DNA of 64,000 nt from Salinarimonas soli (lineage in GTDB: Bacteria > Pseudomonadota > Alphaproteobacteria > Rhizobiales > Beijerinckiaceae), in assembly GCF_008386575.1 (NCBI RefSeq), contig NZ_VUOA01000007.1, positions 1 through 64,000 of the forward strand, written 5' to 3'. Position numbers and translations under genes: made by a program. Position 1 is the stretch's first letter, and every line of letters begins with the position of its first letter. Of this stretch, positions 46,437-55,070 are shown piece after piece. The notes under the pieces are model-generated. The model was not told the origin of the DNA. It saw nothing but the letters and a program-made list of their open reading frames with translations, and did not search any database.

Positions 46437-46693
46437 ATGCCGACGATCCTCGCCCGCTTTCCAGCCTTACGTGACGACGCGGCGTTCGACCGTAACCGGC
46501 TCGGCGGCCATCCGCTGATGCGGGCGGCGGGATCCGAGGTCGGCGGCCGGACGTCCTCGCCAGGGCCGCGCTCATGACGAGCCCCTGCCCCCTCGAGGGC
46601 GCTCTCGCGGCGCTCATCCCAGCCGGGACCGTCGTGCGGACGACGAATATCGGGGTGGGACGGCCCGGCCCTTCCATGGCTGCCGCAGCATGA
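46437..46693 (+). other. Possible coupled mini-ORFs upstream of the UbiA gene
   Basis: Two short frames overlap head to tail: ATG 46437 to TGA 46577 (46 codons, preceded by AAGGGAG) and ATG 46574 to TGA 46693 (39 codons). Each stop overlaps the next start as ATGA, the last with the UbiA start at 46690. Neither peptide is recognisable. They could be a translational relay, remnants of a lost gene, or chance in G+C-rich DNA. Confidence 0.25.
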
Positions 46694-47610
46694 CGCCGGA
46701 CCTCTCCACCGCCGCCCTCGCACGGCCCCGCGCGGGATCGCCGCTTCGCGTCTGGCTGAAGCAGCTGCGCGTCCACCAATACGCGAAGAACGCTCTCATC
46801 GCCGTGCCCCTGGTCACGGCGCAGGAGTTCACCCTCGCCGCCGGAGCCCTGGCGGCGCTGGCATTCGTCGCCTTCTCGCTGTGCGCGTCGGCGGTCTACG
46901 TCATCAACGACCTCGTCGACCTCGAGGCCGACCGCGCCCATCCGACGAAGCGCGACCGCCCGCTCGCCAGCGGAGCCCTGCCGCTCGCCCACGGATTCGT
47001 GGCCGTCCCCGTCCTGCTGCTCGCCGCGTCGTTCCTGGCGCTCGCCGTGTCGCCGGCCTTCCTCGGCCTGCTCGCGGGCTATCTCGCCGTGAACCTCGTC
47101 TACTCGCTGCATCTCAAGCGGCAGATGCTCGTCGACGTGGTGACCCTCGCCCTGCTCTACGCCGCGCGCGTGCTGGCGGGCGCGATCGCGGTGGACGTCG
47201 AGGTGTCGAAATGGCTCCTGGCGTTCTCGCTGCTGATCTTCACCTCGCTGGCCCTGGTCAAGCGCTACGTCGAGCTCGCCACCCGCCTCGACCGGAGCCT
47301 GCCGGAGCCCGAGAACCGCGACTACCGCACGGGCGATCTCCCCGTCATCGCCGCCCTCGCGGCGGCGAGCGGCTTCAACGCGGTCACGATCTTCGCGCTC
47401 TACGTCTCCTCGGACGGGGTGGCCGAACGCTATGCGCGCCCCGACCTGCTCTGGCTGATCTGCCCCGCCCTGATCTATTGGCTCGCCCGCGTCCTGATGC
47501 TGGCCCACCGCCGCCGCCTCGACGACGACCCGATCCTGTTCGCCCTGAAGGACCCCGTGAGCTGGGGCCTAGGGATCGGCTCGCTGATCCTCGTTCTGTC
47601 AGCGGCCTGA
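46690..47610 (+). CDS. UbiA-family prenyltransferase (decaprenyl-phosphate phosphoribosyltransferase-like)
   Basis: 306 residues, about nine membrane helices. The first Asp-rich motif is YVINDLVDLEADRAHPTKRD, the hallmark of UbiA prenyltransferases, with DVVTLALLYAARVLAG and the second region YVELATRLDRSLPEPENRDY. The latter pattern is typical of DPPR synthase-like members, which make decaprenylphosphoryl-5-phosphoribose as arabinose donor precursor. The reductase partner usually encoded nearby (DprE1/DprE2-like) is absent from this window. Start ATG at 46690. Confidence 0.83.
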   Translation: MTPDLSTAALARPRAGSPLRVWLKQLRVHQYAKNALIAVPLVTAQEFTLAAGALAALAFVAFSLCASAVYVINDLVDLEADRAHPTKRDRPLASGALPLAHGFVAVPVLLLAASFLALAVSPAFLGLLAGYLAVNLVYSLHLKRQMLVDVVTLALLYAARVLAGAIAVDVEVSKWLLAFSLLIFTSLALVKRYVELATRLDRSLPEPENRDYRTGDLPVIAALAAASGFNAVTIFALYVSSDGVAERYARPDLLWLICPALIYWLARVLMLAHRRRLDDDPILFALKDPVSWGLGIGSLILVLSAA

Positions 47611-47633
47611 ACGGCTGGCGCTGCACCCTCCGC

Positions 47634-47755
47634 CCTCATCCTGAGGCGCGAGCGGAGTGAGCCTCGAAGGGCGCTCCAAGATTCTCCCTCCGGCTATGGA
47701 AGCGTCTTGCGTGGTTCGAGACGCCCGCTAGGCGGGCTCCTCAACATGAGGGGGT
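47634..47755. repeat. Interspersed repeat, family B (copy 4)
   Basis: Starts CCTCATCCTGAGGCGCGAGCGGAGTGAGCCTCGAAGGGCGC and ends GGTTCGAGACGCCCGCTAGGCGGGCTCCTCAACATGAGGGG. It lies between the convergent UbiA gene and a small secreted-protein gene, like copy 3. Confidence 0.82.
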
Positions 47756-47808
47756 TGGAGAGATTAGCCGCCCCGTCGCCGAGCCTTCAGGCCATCCGCT
47801 CCTCAGGC

Positions 47809-48153
47809 TCAGCGGCGGCGCAGCTGCTCGATGGCCTTGACGAGGTTGGCGCGGTAGATCGTGCGCAGCTCCGCGGTCACGAGGGCGGCGCGGTCGGGGC
47901 CGAGCTCCCGGCGCAGCACGTCCCGGAGCGCGGCCTCGCGGTCCTTGCAGGCGTCGAGGGCGAGCTGCGCTACGGTCTCGGCGGGGCGTTCGCTGCGCAG
48001 CGAGGGCCTGGCGGCATTGGCCGCGCACCGCTCCCAGGCGTCCCGGGCGGGCTTGGCCGCCTGGAGCACGTCCGCCAGGTCCGGCTCGTCCGCGCGGGCT
48101 ACGCCGATGGTCAGGGCAGTGATCGCGAACAGGGCGGCGACAGGGGCTCTCAT
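47809..48153 (-). CDS. Small secreted or periplasmic protein
   Basis: 114 residues. A signal peptide (1-21, VAALFAITALTIGVARA) precedes a helical domain containing two Cys (WERCAANAARP, LALDACKDREAALRDV). No family recognised. Its Arg-rich C-terminus (AIEQLRRR) and length resemble small stress-related periplasmic proteins in alphaproteobacteria. ATG at 48153. Confidence 0.65.
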   Translation of the reverse strand: MRAPVAALFAITALTIGVARADEPDLADVLQAAKPARDAWERCAANAARPSLRSERPAETVAQLALDACKDREAALRDVLRRELGPDRAALVTAELRTIYRANLVKAIEQLRRR

Positions 48154-48221
48154 GAGCCCATCCGCGCCGAAAGGCCCAGCTCTGTCAAGCCGCCAAGCCG
48201 CCTCCTCGCGGTTGTGCTAAC

Positions 48222-48231
48222 GTAACGTTAC
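48222..48231. promoter_or_regulatory. Perfect decameric palindrome GTAACGTTAC
   Basis: GTAACGTTAC lies within CTAACGTAACGTTACC, 69 nt upstream of the small secreted protein gene on the minus strand. It stands out in G+C-rich DNA and is a candidate regulator-binding site. The palindrome is short, so chance is not excluded. Confidence 0.25.
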
Positions 48232-48268
48232 CGAACTGCATCACTCCCCCGCCGCGGCCCGTGCCGGA

Positions 48269-49246
48269 CTAGTGCAGCGGCGGGGTTTTCAGGAAGCGCG
48301 TGCGGTCGTCGGAGCGGATCACGAGGTCGAACACGTCGCCCTCGCGCTCGAGCGTGAGGGGCACCTCGACGCCCGCTTCGCCGAGGCCCCAGAGGGTGCG
48401 GTAGAAGCCGAGCAGCGACTCGACCGCCGCGCCGCCCACCGCCCGGATCACGTCGCCCTGGCGCAGCTCCGCCTTGCCGGCCGGGCCGCGGCCGGCGAGC
48501 CCGATCACCACCACGCTGCCCTCGTCCTCGGCCGCGAACAGCCCGAGCCACGGACGGGCGGGCCTGCGGGCGCGGCCGATGGTGAGCAGGTCGTCGAGGA
48601 TGGGCTTCAGGTGATCGACGGGCACCATCATGTTGAGGGGCACCACCCAGCCGCCCGCCGCCTGATGCTGGAGCTGGAGCGAGCCGATCCCCAGGAGGTC
48701 GCCGGCGGGACCGATGAGGGCGGTGCCGCCCCAATGCGGATGGGCGGGCGCGGTGAATATCGCGTCCTCCAGGAGGTATTCCCAGTAGCCCGCGAATTCC
48801 TGGCGCGCCACGATCTGCCCCAGGAGCGAGCGCGTGCGCCCGCCCGCGCCAGCCACCACCACCTCGACGCCGGGGCGCGCCTTCCGGGCGTCGCCGAGCA
48901 CGAGCGGGGGCACGCCGAGGGGCTGGAGGGCCTGGACGAGGCCGAAGCCCGTCTCGTAATCGTAGGCGACGGGGTGGGCGAGCACCGGCCGGCCCTCGCC
49001 GTCGTCGAGCCATACCTCGCTCGCCTCGGCGATGAGGTAGCCGATCGTGAGGACGAGGCCGTCCTCGCGGATCACCACCCCCTGCCCGGCCCGCTCGGTG
49101 CCCAGCGTCTCCGCCGTGAACGCGTCGGCGGGCACGAGCGCGCGCAGGTTCACCACCGCCGAGAGCGCCCGGTCGAGATCGTACCGGACATCGTCGGGGC
49201 CGGGCTGCTGGTCCCGCGGAATCCGCCAGCCGTCCGTCGAGGGCAT
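48269..49246 (-). CDS. HtrA-like trypsin/PDZ protein lacking the catalytic triad
   Basis: 325 residues with a trypsin-like domain followed by a PDZ domain (about 235-320, FAAEDEGSVVVIGLAGRGPA and GDVIRAVGGAAVESLLGFYR). All three catalytic positions look lost: the His position of the TNNHVV motif reads TIGYLI (Y70), the Asp position reads DYETGFGLVQ (Gly at 100), and the GNSGG Ser motif reads HPHWGGTAL (W172). No signal peptide is evident. It may act as a chaperone, adaptor or decoy rather than a protease. The ATG at 49246 follows AGGAGAG. Confidence 0.78.
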   Translation of the reverse strand: MPSTDGWRIPRDQQPGPDDVRYDLDRALSAVVNLRALVPADAFTAETLGTERAGQGVVIREDGLVLTIGYLIAEASEVWLDDGEGRPVLAHPVAYDYETGFGLVQALQPLGVPPLVLGDARKARPGVEVVVAGAGGRTRSLLGQIVARQEFAGYWEYLLEDAIFTAPAHPHWGGTALIGPAGDLLGIGSLQLQHQAAGGWVVPLNMMVPVDHLKPILDDLLTIGRARRPARPWLGLFAAEDEGSVVVIGLAGRGPAGKAELRQGDVIRAVGGAAVESLLGFYRTLWGLGEAGVEVPLTLEREGDVFDLVIRSDDRTRFLKTPPLH

Positions 49247-49284
49247 GTTCTCTCCTGGCCTGCCTTTGGGGACAAAGATCACTA

Positions 49285-50250
49285 ATGACAATAGGGTCGC
49301 GGACCGCCAAGAAACAGACCCCCCGCCCCACCCCGCGAAAGATCCCGGCCGCCATGGGCCAGCCTGCCACGGGACACCAGGAACGCCCCGGCCGGGGCAT
49401 CCTCCTTGTGCTCCTCTCCACCCTCTTCCTCGCAAGCTCGGACGTCGCCGCCAAGCACCTGTCGGCGAGCCTGCCGGCGTTGCAGATCGCCTGGATGCGC
49501 TATGCGACATTCACCCTGATCATGATCAGCGCCTTCGGCGCGACCCGGGGCGCGCTGACCCTGCGCTCCCGCCGCCCGGGGCTGCAGCTCCTGCGCGGCC
49601 TCGGGATGGTGGGCTCGGCGATCCTGTTCATCTCCTCCCTCGGCATCCTGCCGGTGGCCGACGCCACCGCCATCAGCTTCATCTCGCCGATCCTCGTCAC
49701 GGGCCTGTCGGTGCCCCTGCTCGGCGAGCGGGTGGGGCCGCGGGCCTGGGCCGCGGCCTTCCTCGGCTTCGCGGGGGTCCTCGTGGTCCTGCGCCCGGGC
49801 CAGGGCGCGTTCCAACTCGGCGCCGTGCTGCCCGTGCTGGCCGCCCTGTGCTGGGCCTGCGCCCTCGTCGCGACGCGGCGGGTGGCGGCCGACGACAGCG
49901 CCCAGACCACGATGACCTATTCGGCCCTGGTGGGCCTCGTCATCCTCACCCTCCTCGTGCCCCTGGTCTGGACGCCGCCGGGCGCCGCGCAGGTGCTCAC
50001 GGGCGCCTTCATCGGGTTCGCCTCGACCACGGGGCACTGGCTCGTGGCCCAGGCCTACCGCTTCGCCGACGCCTCGCGGCTCGCCCCGATCTCGTTCGCC
50101 CAGATCGCGGCCGTGAGCGTGGTCGCCTATCTCGTCCTCGGCGCCGTGCCGGACGTCTGGACCTGGGCGGGCGCCGGGATCATCGCGGGCAGCGCCGTCG
50201 TGATGGCCCGCGAGGGCCGCCGCGCCACGTCCCGCCCGACCGCCTCGTGA
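49285..50250 (+). CDS. DMT (EamA) family transporter
   Basis: 321 residues with about ten membrane helices in two EamA repeats (FLASSDVAAKHLSASLPALQ in the first, PVADATAISFISPILVTGLS before the midpoint). A polar 35-residue N-terminal extension precedes the first helix if ATG 49285 is used; ATG 49354 would give a more usual start. The 3' end overlaps or abuts the nitroreductase gene, so co-expression is likely. Substrate unknown. Confidence 0.82.
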   Translation: MTIGSRTAKKQTPRPTPRKIPAAMGQPATGHQERPGRGILLVLLSTLFLASSDVAAKHLSASLPALQIAWMRYATFTLIMISAFGATRGALTLRSRRPGLQLLRGLGMVGSAILFISSLGILPVADATAISFISPILVTGLSVPLLGERVGPRAWAAAFLGFAGVLVVLRPGQGAFQLGAVLPVLAALCWACALVATRRVAADDSAQTTMTYSALVGLVILTLLVPLVWTPPGAAQVLTGAFIGFASTTGHWLVAQAYRFADASRLAPISFAQIAAVSVVAYLVLGAVPDVWTWAGAGIIAGSAVVMAREGRRATSRPTAS

Positions 50251-50264
50251 GGGAGACGCCGCCC

Positions 50265-50987
50265 GTGCCGCACCCGCCCGAGGCCGTCGAGGCCGCCATC
50301 CTCTCGCGCCGCTCCGTGCGCGCCTTCCGCCCCGATCCGGTGCCGCCCGCCCTCGTCCGGCGCCTCTTGGCCGTGGCCTCCCGGGCGCCGAGCGGCACGA
50401 ACATGCAGCCCTGGCGGGTCTACGTGGTGACGGGCGCCGCGCGGGACCGGCTGTGCGACGCCCTCGTCGCGGCCCACGCGAACCCCTCGGCGGGGCACGA
50501 GAGCGAGTACCCCTATTACCCGGACCAGTTCTTCGAGCCTTACCTGTCCCGGCGCCGGAAGGTGGGTCTCGACCTCTACGGGCTCCTCGGCATCGCGCGG
50601 GGCGAGCGGGAGCGCATGCACGCGCAGCATGCCCGCAACTTCCGCTTCTTCGACGCCCCCGTGGGCCTCGTCACCACGATCGATCGCCGGCTCGCCGTCG
50701 GCTCCTGGCTCGATCACGGCATGTTCCTGCAATCGCTCATGATCGCCGCCCGCGCCCACGGCCTCGACACCTGCCCCCAGGCGGCCTTCGCGCCCTATCA
50801 CGGGGTGATCCGCGCCCACCTGCCGCTGCGGCCCGAAGAGGTCGTGGTCTGCGGCATGGCGGTGGGCTATGCCGACGAGGGTGCTTCGGAGAACGCGCTC
50901 GCGACGGAGCGCATGGCGGTGGATGAGTTCGCTGCGTTCCTGGGCGACGAACCTGGGGACGGGATGCCCTTCGTGGAACCGTCATGA
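50265..50987 (+). CDS. Nitroreductase family protein
   Basis: 240 residues. FMN-binding motifs of the nitroreductase fold: ILSRRSVRAFRPDPVPPALV at the N-terminus and VASRAPSGTNMQPWRVYVVT near 38, with DTCPQAAFAPYHGVIRAHLP and VVCGMAVGYADE in the C-terminal half. It would reduce nitro compounds or quinones with NAD(P)H. GTG 50265 has AGGGAG nine bases upstream; an in-frame GTG at 50247 overlaps the EamA stop and is possible. Confidence 0.83.
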   Translation: MPHPPEAVEAAILSRRSVRAFRPDPVPPALVRRLLAVASRAPSGTNMQPWRVYVVTGAARDRLCDALVAAHANPSAGHESEYPYYPDQFFEPYLSRRRKVGLDLYGLLGIARGERERMHAQHARNFRFFDAPVGLVTTIDRRLAVGSWLDHGMFLQSLMIAARAHGLDTCPQAAFAPYHGVIRAHLPLRPEEVVVCGMAVGYADEGASENALATERMAVDEFAAFLGDEPGDGMPFVEPS

Positions 50988-51079
50988 AAGAATGCCACAG
51001 GGCCTGGCCTTGCCGGTTCGCCCTTGGCATGCATCTTCCCCTGGGTGATCGGCCGCAAGACGGGTCAGGAGAACGATAT

Positions 51080-52063
51080 ATGCGTGGACTGTTGAAGGGG
51101 GCGGCCCTGCTCGCCCTGACGATCTCGCTCACGGGCGCGGCGTTCGCGCAGAGCGGCCGGCTGGTCCTCTACACCTCCCAGCCCGACAAGGACGCCCAGC
51201 AGACCGTCGACGCCTTCCGCAAGGTCCAGCCCGGCGTCCAGGTCGAGATCTTCCGCTCGGGCACCACGGAGGTCATGAGCAAGCTCGCGGCCGAGTTCTC
51301 GGCGGGCGCGCCCCGCCCCGACGTGCTCCTCATCGCCGACGCGGTGAGCATGGAGCAGCTCAAGGCCGAGAACCGCCTGGAGGCCTACAAGGCCGCGAAG
51401 GTGGAGGGCTTCCAGCCCGGCGCCGTCGATCCCGAGCGCTTCTATTTCGGCACCAAGCTCATCACCACGGGCATCGCCTACAACACCGCCGCCAGGGTGA
51501 AGCCGCAGTCCTGGGCCGATCTCGCGCGGCCGGAGTTCAAGGGCCAGATCTCCATGCCGAGCCCGCTCTATTCGGGCGCCGCCGCCATCATGCTCAGCGC
51601 CATGGCGGAGCGGGGGGATCTGGGCTGGTCCTATTTCGACGCGCTTCGCGCCAACGACGCGGCGGCGGTGCGCGGCAACGGCGCGGTGCTGCGGGCGGTG
51701 GCCACGGGCGAGAAGGCCTATGGCGTCCTCGTCGACTTCATGGCCCTCAACGCCAAGCAGAAGGGCTCGCCCATCGAGTTCGTGTTCCCCAAGGAGGGCG
51801 TGCCCGCCGTGACGGAGCCCGTCGCCATGCTGAGCACCGCCTCCAACAAGGAGGCCGCCCGCGCCTTCATCGACTTCCTCCTCTCCGACGAGGGCCAGCG
51901 CCTCGCCGTGTCGCAGGGCTACGTGCCGGCCAAGGAGGGCATCCCCGGCCCGTCCTGGTTGCCCGAGGGCACCCGCATCAACGTGATGGACAAGGACCTC
52001 AAGGCGATCCTCCGCCGCACCGAGGCCGACAAGAAGCTCTTCGCCGAGAAGTTCGGCAACTGA
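51080..52063 (+). CDS. ABC transporter substrate-binding protein (Fe(III)/phosphonate type)
   Basis: 327 residues. Signal peptide 1-24 (LLALTISLTGAAFAQ), then a periplasmic binding protein with LVLYTSQPDKDAQQTVDAFR, RSGTTEVMSKLAAEF and PDVLLIADAVSMEQL. The fold matches the FbpA/2-aminoethylphosphonate-binding group, which bind Fe3+ or organophosphonate; which one cannot be decided from sequence. The ATG at 51080 follows AGGAG. First gene of a four-gene operon interrupted by a family A repeat after it. Confidence 0.87.
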   Translation: MRGLLKGAALLALTISLTGAAFAQSGRLVLYTSQPDKDAQQTVDAFRKVQPGVQVEIFRSGTTEVMSKLAAEFSAGAPRPDVLLIADAVSMEQLKAENRLEAYKAAKVEGFQPGAVDPERFYFGTKLITTGIAYNTAARVKPQSWADLARPEFKGQISMPSPLYSGAAAIMLSAMAERGDLGWSYFDALRANDAAAVRGNGAVLRAVATGEKAYGVLVDFMALNAKQKGSPIEFVFPKEGVPAVTEPVAMLSTASNKEAARAFIDFLLSDEGQRLAVSQGYVPAKEGIPGPSWLPEGTRINVMDKDLKAILRRTEADKKLFAEKFGN

Positions 52064-52073
52064 GGTTGTGCCG

Positions 52074-52220
52074 CTCCCCTCCCCCTTGCGGGGAGGGGTT
52101 GGGGGTGGGGGTGACGGCGGAGGTGGAGCAGAATGAGTCACGACCGATCGGCTGGTGATCCTTTCGGCTCCGACACCGCAGTCACCCCCCACCCCAACCC
52201 TCCCCCGCAAGGGGGGAGGG
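52074..52220. repeat. Composite palindromic repeat, family A (subtype A3)
   Basis: Left arm CCCCTCCCCCTTGCGGGGAGGGG with TTGGGGGTGGGGGTGACGGCGG; right inverted arm AACCCTCCCCCGCAAGGGGGGAGGG. The core GACGGCGGAGGTGGAGCAGAATGAGTCACGACCGATCGGCTGGTGATC matches 39930-40000. It sits between the substrate-binding protein and the permease of one operon. Confidence 0.88.
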
Positions 52221-52299
52221 AGCACGGTACTGCCCTTCGAACCTAGAGCCCCGTAACCCCCATCGACGCGATGACACGCCCGTCCACGCCGGAACCGAC

Positions 52300-54015
52300 A
52301 TGATCCCCTCGACGGCTCCCAGCGCCCCCGTCGCGCCCTGGCGCGAGCAGGCGTTCATCTACGCGCTGGCGCTCGTCGTCGCCCTGCTCTCGCTCCTGCC
52401 GCTCCTGCGCCTCGTCTTCGAGGGGGTCGTGCAGGGCGGGAGCCCCTCGCTCGCGGCGGCCACCAAGGTGCTCTCGGCGCCGGGCACTTGGGCGGCGCTC
52501 CGCAACAGCCTGGAGACCTCCATCGGCGGCACGGTGCTGGCGGTGCTGGTTGGCGGCTCCGTCGCGCTGCTCGTCTCGCTCACCGATATCCGGGCGCGGG
52601 GCGCCTTCGTGTTCTGCTTCGTGCTGCCGCTCATGATCGCGCCCCAGGTGACGGCGCTCGCGTGGCTGCAGGTGACGGGCACGTCGAGCCCGCTCCTGAA
52701 GCTCCTGGGGCTCGCCCCGCCGCTGGGCACCCGCAACCCGCTTTACTCCCGCGAGGGCATCGTCGCGCTGCTGGGCCTGCAATACGCTCCGCTCGTGTTC
52801 CTCACCCTGCGGGCCGGCTTGCGCAGCCTGCCGCGCGAGCTCATCGAAGCCGGGCTCGCAGCGGGCGCCGGGCCCCTCACGGTCCTGCGCACCATCGTCG
52901 TGCCCGTGATGACCCCGCCCCTCGTCGCGGGCGTGGCGCTTGCCTTCGTGTCGTGCATCGGCAATTTCGGCATCCCCGCGTTCCTGGGGATCCCCGGCCG
53001 CTACACGGTCCTGCCGACGCTCATCTACCAGCGCCTGTCCGGCATGGGCCCCGGCGTCCTCTCGGAGGTGGCGATCCTGTCGCTGCTCATCGGCGCCGTG
53101 GCGATGATCGGCATCGTGGTGCAGGACTACATGCTGCGCCGCCGGGACTTCCGCATCACGGCGAGCACGCCGGGCGCCCAGCCCTTCGAGCTCGGCGCCT
53201 GGCGCCTGCCCGTGGAGATCCTGCTCTGGGCCTCGATCCTCGCGGTGCTGATCGTGCCCTTCCTCGGCCTGTTCCTCACCTCGCTCGTGCCCGCCTTCGG
53301 CGTGCCCCTCAACGCCGCGACGGCCACCCTGGGCAACTACGCCTTCGTGCTCTTCGAGCATGCCGCCACCCGGCGCGCCTTCCTCAACAGCGTCCTGCTC
53401 TCGGGCGCGGCGGCGGGCCTCATCGCGGCCATCTGCATCCCGCTCGCCTATTTCGTGGTCTGGCGGCGCACGCGGATGCTGCGGGCCCTCAACATCGTGG
53501 CCGAGATGCCCTATGCCCTGCCGGGCGTGGTGCTCGCCATCGCGGCGATCCTGCTCTTCCTCAAGCCCTTGCCGCTCCTCGGCGTCAGCCTCTACAACAC
53601 GATCTGGATCATCTTCTTCGCCTATCTGGCCCGCTTCCTGGTGCTCGGGCTTCGTCCCGTGGTGAGCGGCTACCACCAGCTCGACCGGGCGCTGGAGGAG
53701 GCGGCGCAGGTGGCGGGGGCGGGCCTCCTCTTCCGGCTGCGCACCATCGTCGTGCCCCTCGTGGCGCCCGCCGCCGCCGCGGGCGCGATCCTCACCTTCC
53801 TGACCGCCTTCAACGAGCTCACGGTCTCGGCCCTTCTGTGGTCGTCGGGGGCGGAAACGCTCGGGGTCGTGGTGTTCTCCTTCGAGCAGGGCGGCGACAG
53901 CACCTACGCCGCCGCGATCTCCGTCCTCACCGTGCTCGTCACCCTCGCCGTCATGCTCGCGCTCGCGGTCGCCGCCCGCCGCCTGCCCCCGGGAGTCCTG
54001 CCGTGGCGCGACTGA
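52300..54015 (+). CDS. ABC transporter permease, two fused permease domains
   Basis: 571 residues with about twelve membrane helices in two BPD_transp_1 halves. Each half carries the EAA-like loop: ELIEAGLAAGAGPLTVLRTI near 180 and RALEEAAQVAGAGLLFRLRT near 460. The double-length permease is characteristic of Fe(III) (FbpB) and some phosphonate importers. It overlaps the ATPase gene by 13 nt. Start ATG at 52300; ribosome site weak. Confidence 0.88.
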   Translation: MIPSTAPSAPVAPWREQAFIYALALVVALLSLLPLLRLVFEGVVQGGSPSLAAATKVLSAPGTWAALRNSLETSIGGTVLAVLVGGSVALLVSLTDIRARGAFVFCFVLPLMIAPQVTALAWLQVTGTSSPLLKLLGLAPPLGTRNPLYSREGIVALLGLQYAPLVFLTLRAGLRSLPRELIEAGLAAGAGPLTVLRTIVVPVMTPPLVAGVALAFVSCIGNFGIPAFLGIPGRYTVLPTLIYQRLSGMGPGVLSEVAILSLLIGAVAMIGIVVQDYMLRRRDFRITASTPGAQPFELGAWRLPVEILLWASILAVLIVPFLGLFLTSLVPAFGVPLNAATATLGNYAFVLFEHAATRRAFLNSVLLSGAAAGLIAAICIPLAYFVVWRRTRMLRALNIVAEMPYALPGVVLAIAAILLFLKPLPLLGVSLYNTIWIIFFAYLARFLVLGLRPVVSGYHQLDRALEEAAQVAGAGLLFRLRTIVVPLVAPAAAAGAILTFLTAFNELTVSALLWSSGAETLGVVVFSFEQGGDSTYAAAISVLTVLVTLAVMLALAVAARRLPPGVLPWRD

Positions 54016-55070
54016 CCCTCGACGCCGTGACCCGGACCTTCGGAGCGTTCCATGCCCTCGACCGGGTGTCGCTCGACGTGCGCGACGGCGAGTTCCTCGC
54101 GGTCCTAGGGCCCTCCGGCTGCGGCAAGACCACCCTGCTGCGGGCCGTGGCCGGCTTCGAGAAGGTGAACGGCGGCACGATCGCGATCGGCGGCCGCGTC
54201 GTCTCCTCCGGGACCGAGCACGTGCCCCCCGAGCGGCGGCGGGTCGGCATCGTCTTCCAGTCCTACGCCCTGTGGCCCCACATGAGCGTGGCCGAGAACG
54301 CGGGCTATTCCATGCGCGTCGCGGGGGCGCCCAAGGAGGAGATCCGCCGGGCGGTGGCGCAGGCGCTGGCCGTGGTCGGCCTGTCCGGGTTCGAGGACCG
54401 CATGCCGGCGCAGCTCTCGGGCGGGCAGCGCCAGCGCGTCGCGCTCGCCCGCTGCCTCGTCCAGTCGCCGGCCCTCGTGCTCCTCGACGAGCCCCTCGCC
54501 AATCTCGACGTGCATCTGCGGGCCTCGATGGAGGACGAGTTCGCCGACTTCCACCGGCGCACCGGCTCCACGATGATCTACATCACCCACGACCAGGCCG
54601 AGGCCATGGCGCTGGCCGACCGCATCGCCGTCATGGACGAGGGCCGGATCGTGCAGGTCGCGAGCCCGCAGGAGCTCCACGGCCGCCCCGCCACCGCGAT
54701 GGTGGCCCGCTTCATCGGCGGGGGGCTCGTGCTGCCGGGCGAGGCCCGGGCCACGGACGGGGACGGCGCCTGCCGGGTGCGCGTGCTCGGGCTCGACGTG
54801 CGGGCGCGCTGCGCCGGCCCAGTTCCGCCCGGCCCCGTCCAGGTGGCGCTCTACCCCCGCGACCTCCGCCTGTGCGGCCCCGAGGGGCCCGGCATCGACT
54901 GCCGCGTGACGCGGGTCGTCTACCAGGGCGGCGAGTTCCGGGTCGAGCTCGTGCCCGAGGGCGCCCCAGGCCTGCGGCTCACGCTACACGCCGCCGAGAG
55001 CGGCCGCCCCGCCCCCGGCGACGCCGTGCGGGTCTCGATCGACGGGGCGTGGGTCATCCCGGGGCCATGA
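54003..55070 (+). CDS. ABC transporter ATP-binding protein
   Basis: 355 residues. Walker A is LGPSGCGKTTLL (residues 36-47), the signature is QLSGGQRQRVALARCL near 137, and Walker B is LVLLDEPLANLD, with the switch His in IYITHD. A C-terminal TOBE-like domain (VRVLGLDVRARCAGP onward) is typical of CUT1/FbpC-type importers. The GTG start at 54003 follows GGGAG and overlaps the permease end by 13 nt. The stop overlaps the next gene (ATGA). Confidence 0.9.
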   Translation: MARLTLDAVTRTFGAFHALDRVSLDVRDGEFLAVLGPSGCGKTTLLRAVAGFEKVNGGTIAIGGRVVSSGTEHVPPERRRVGIVFQSYALWPHMSVAENAGYSMRVAGAPKEEIRRAVAQALAVVGLSGFEDRMPAQLSGGQRQRVALARCLVQSPALVLLDEPLANLDVHLRASMEDEFADFHRRTGSTMIYITHDQAEAMALADRIAVMDEGRIVQVASPQELHGRPATAMVARFIGGGLVLPGEARATDGDGACRVRVLGLDVRARCAGPVPPGPVQVALYPRDLRLCGPEGPGIDCRVTRVVYQGGEFRVELVPEGAPGLRLTLHAAESGRPAPGDAVRVSIDGAWVIPGP

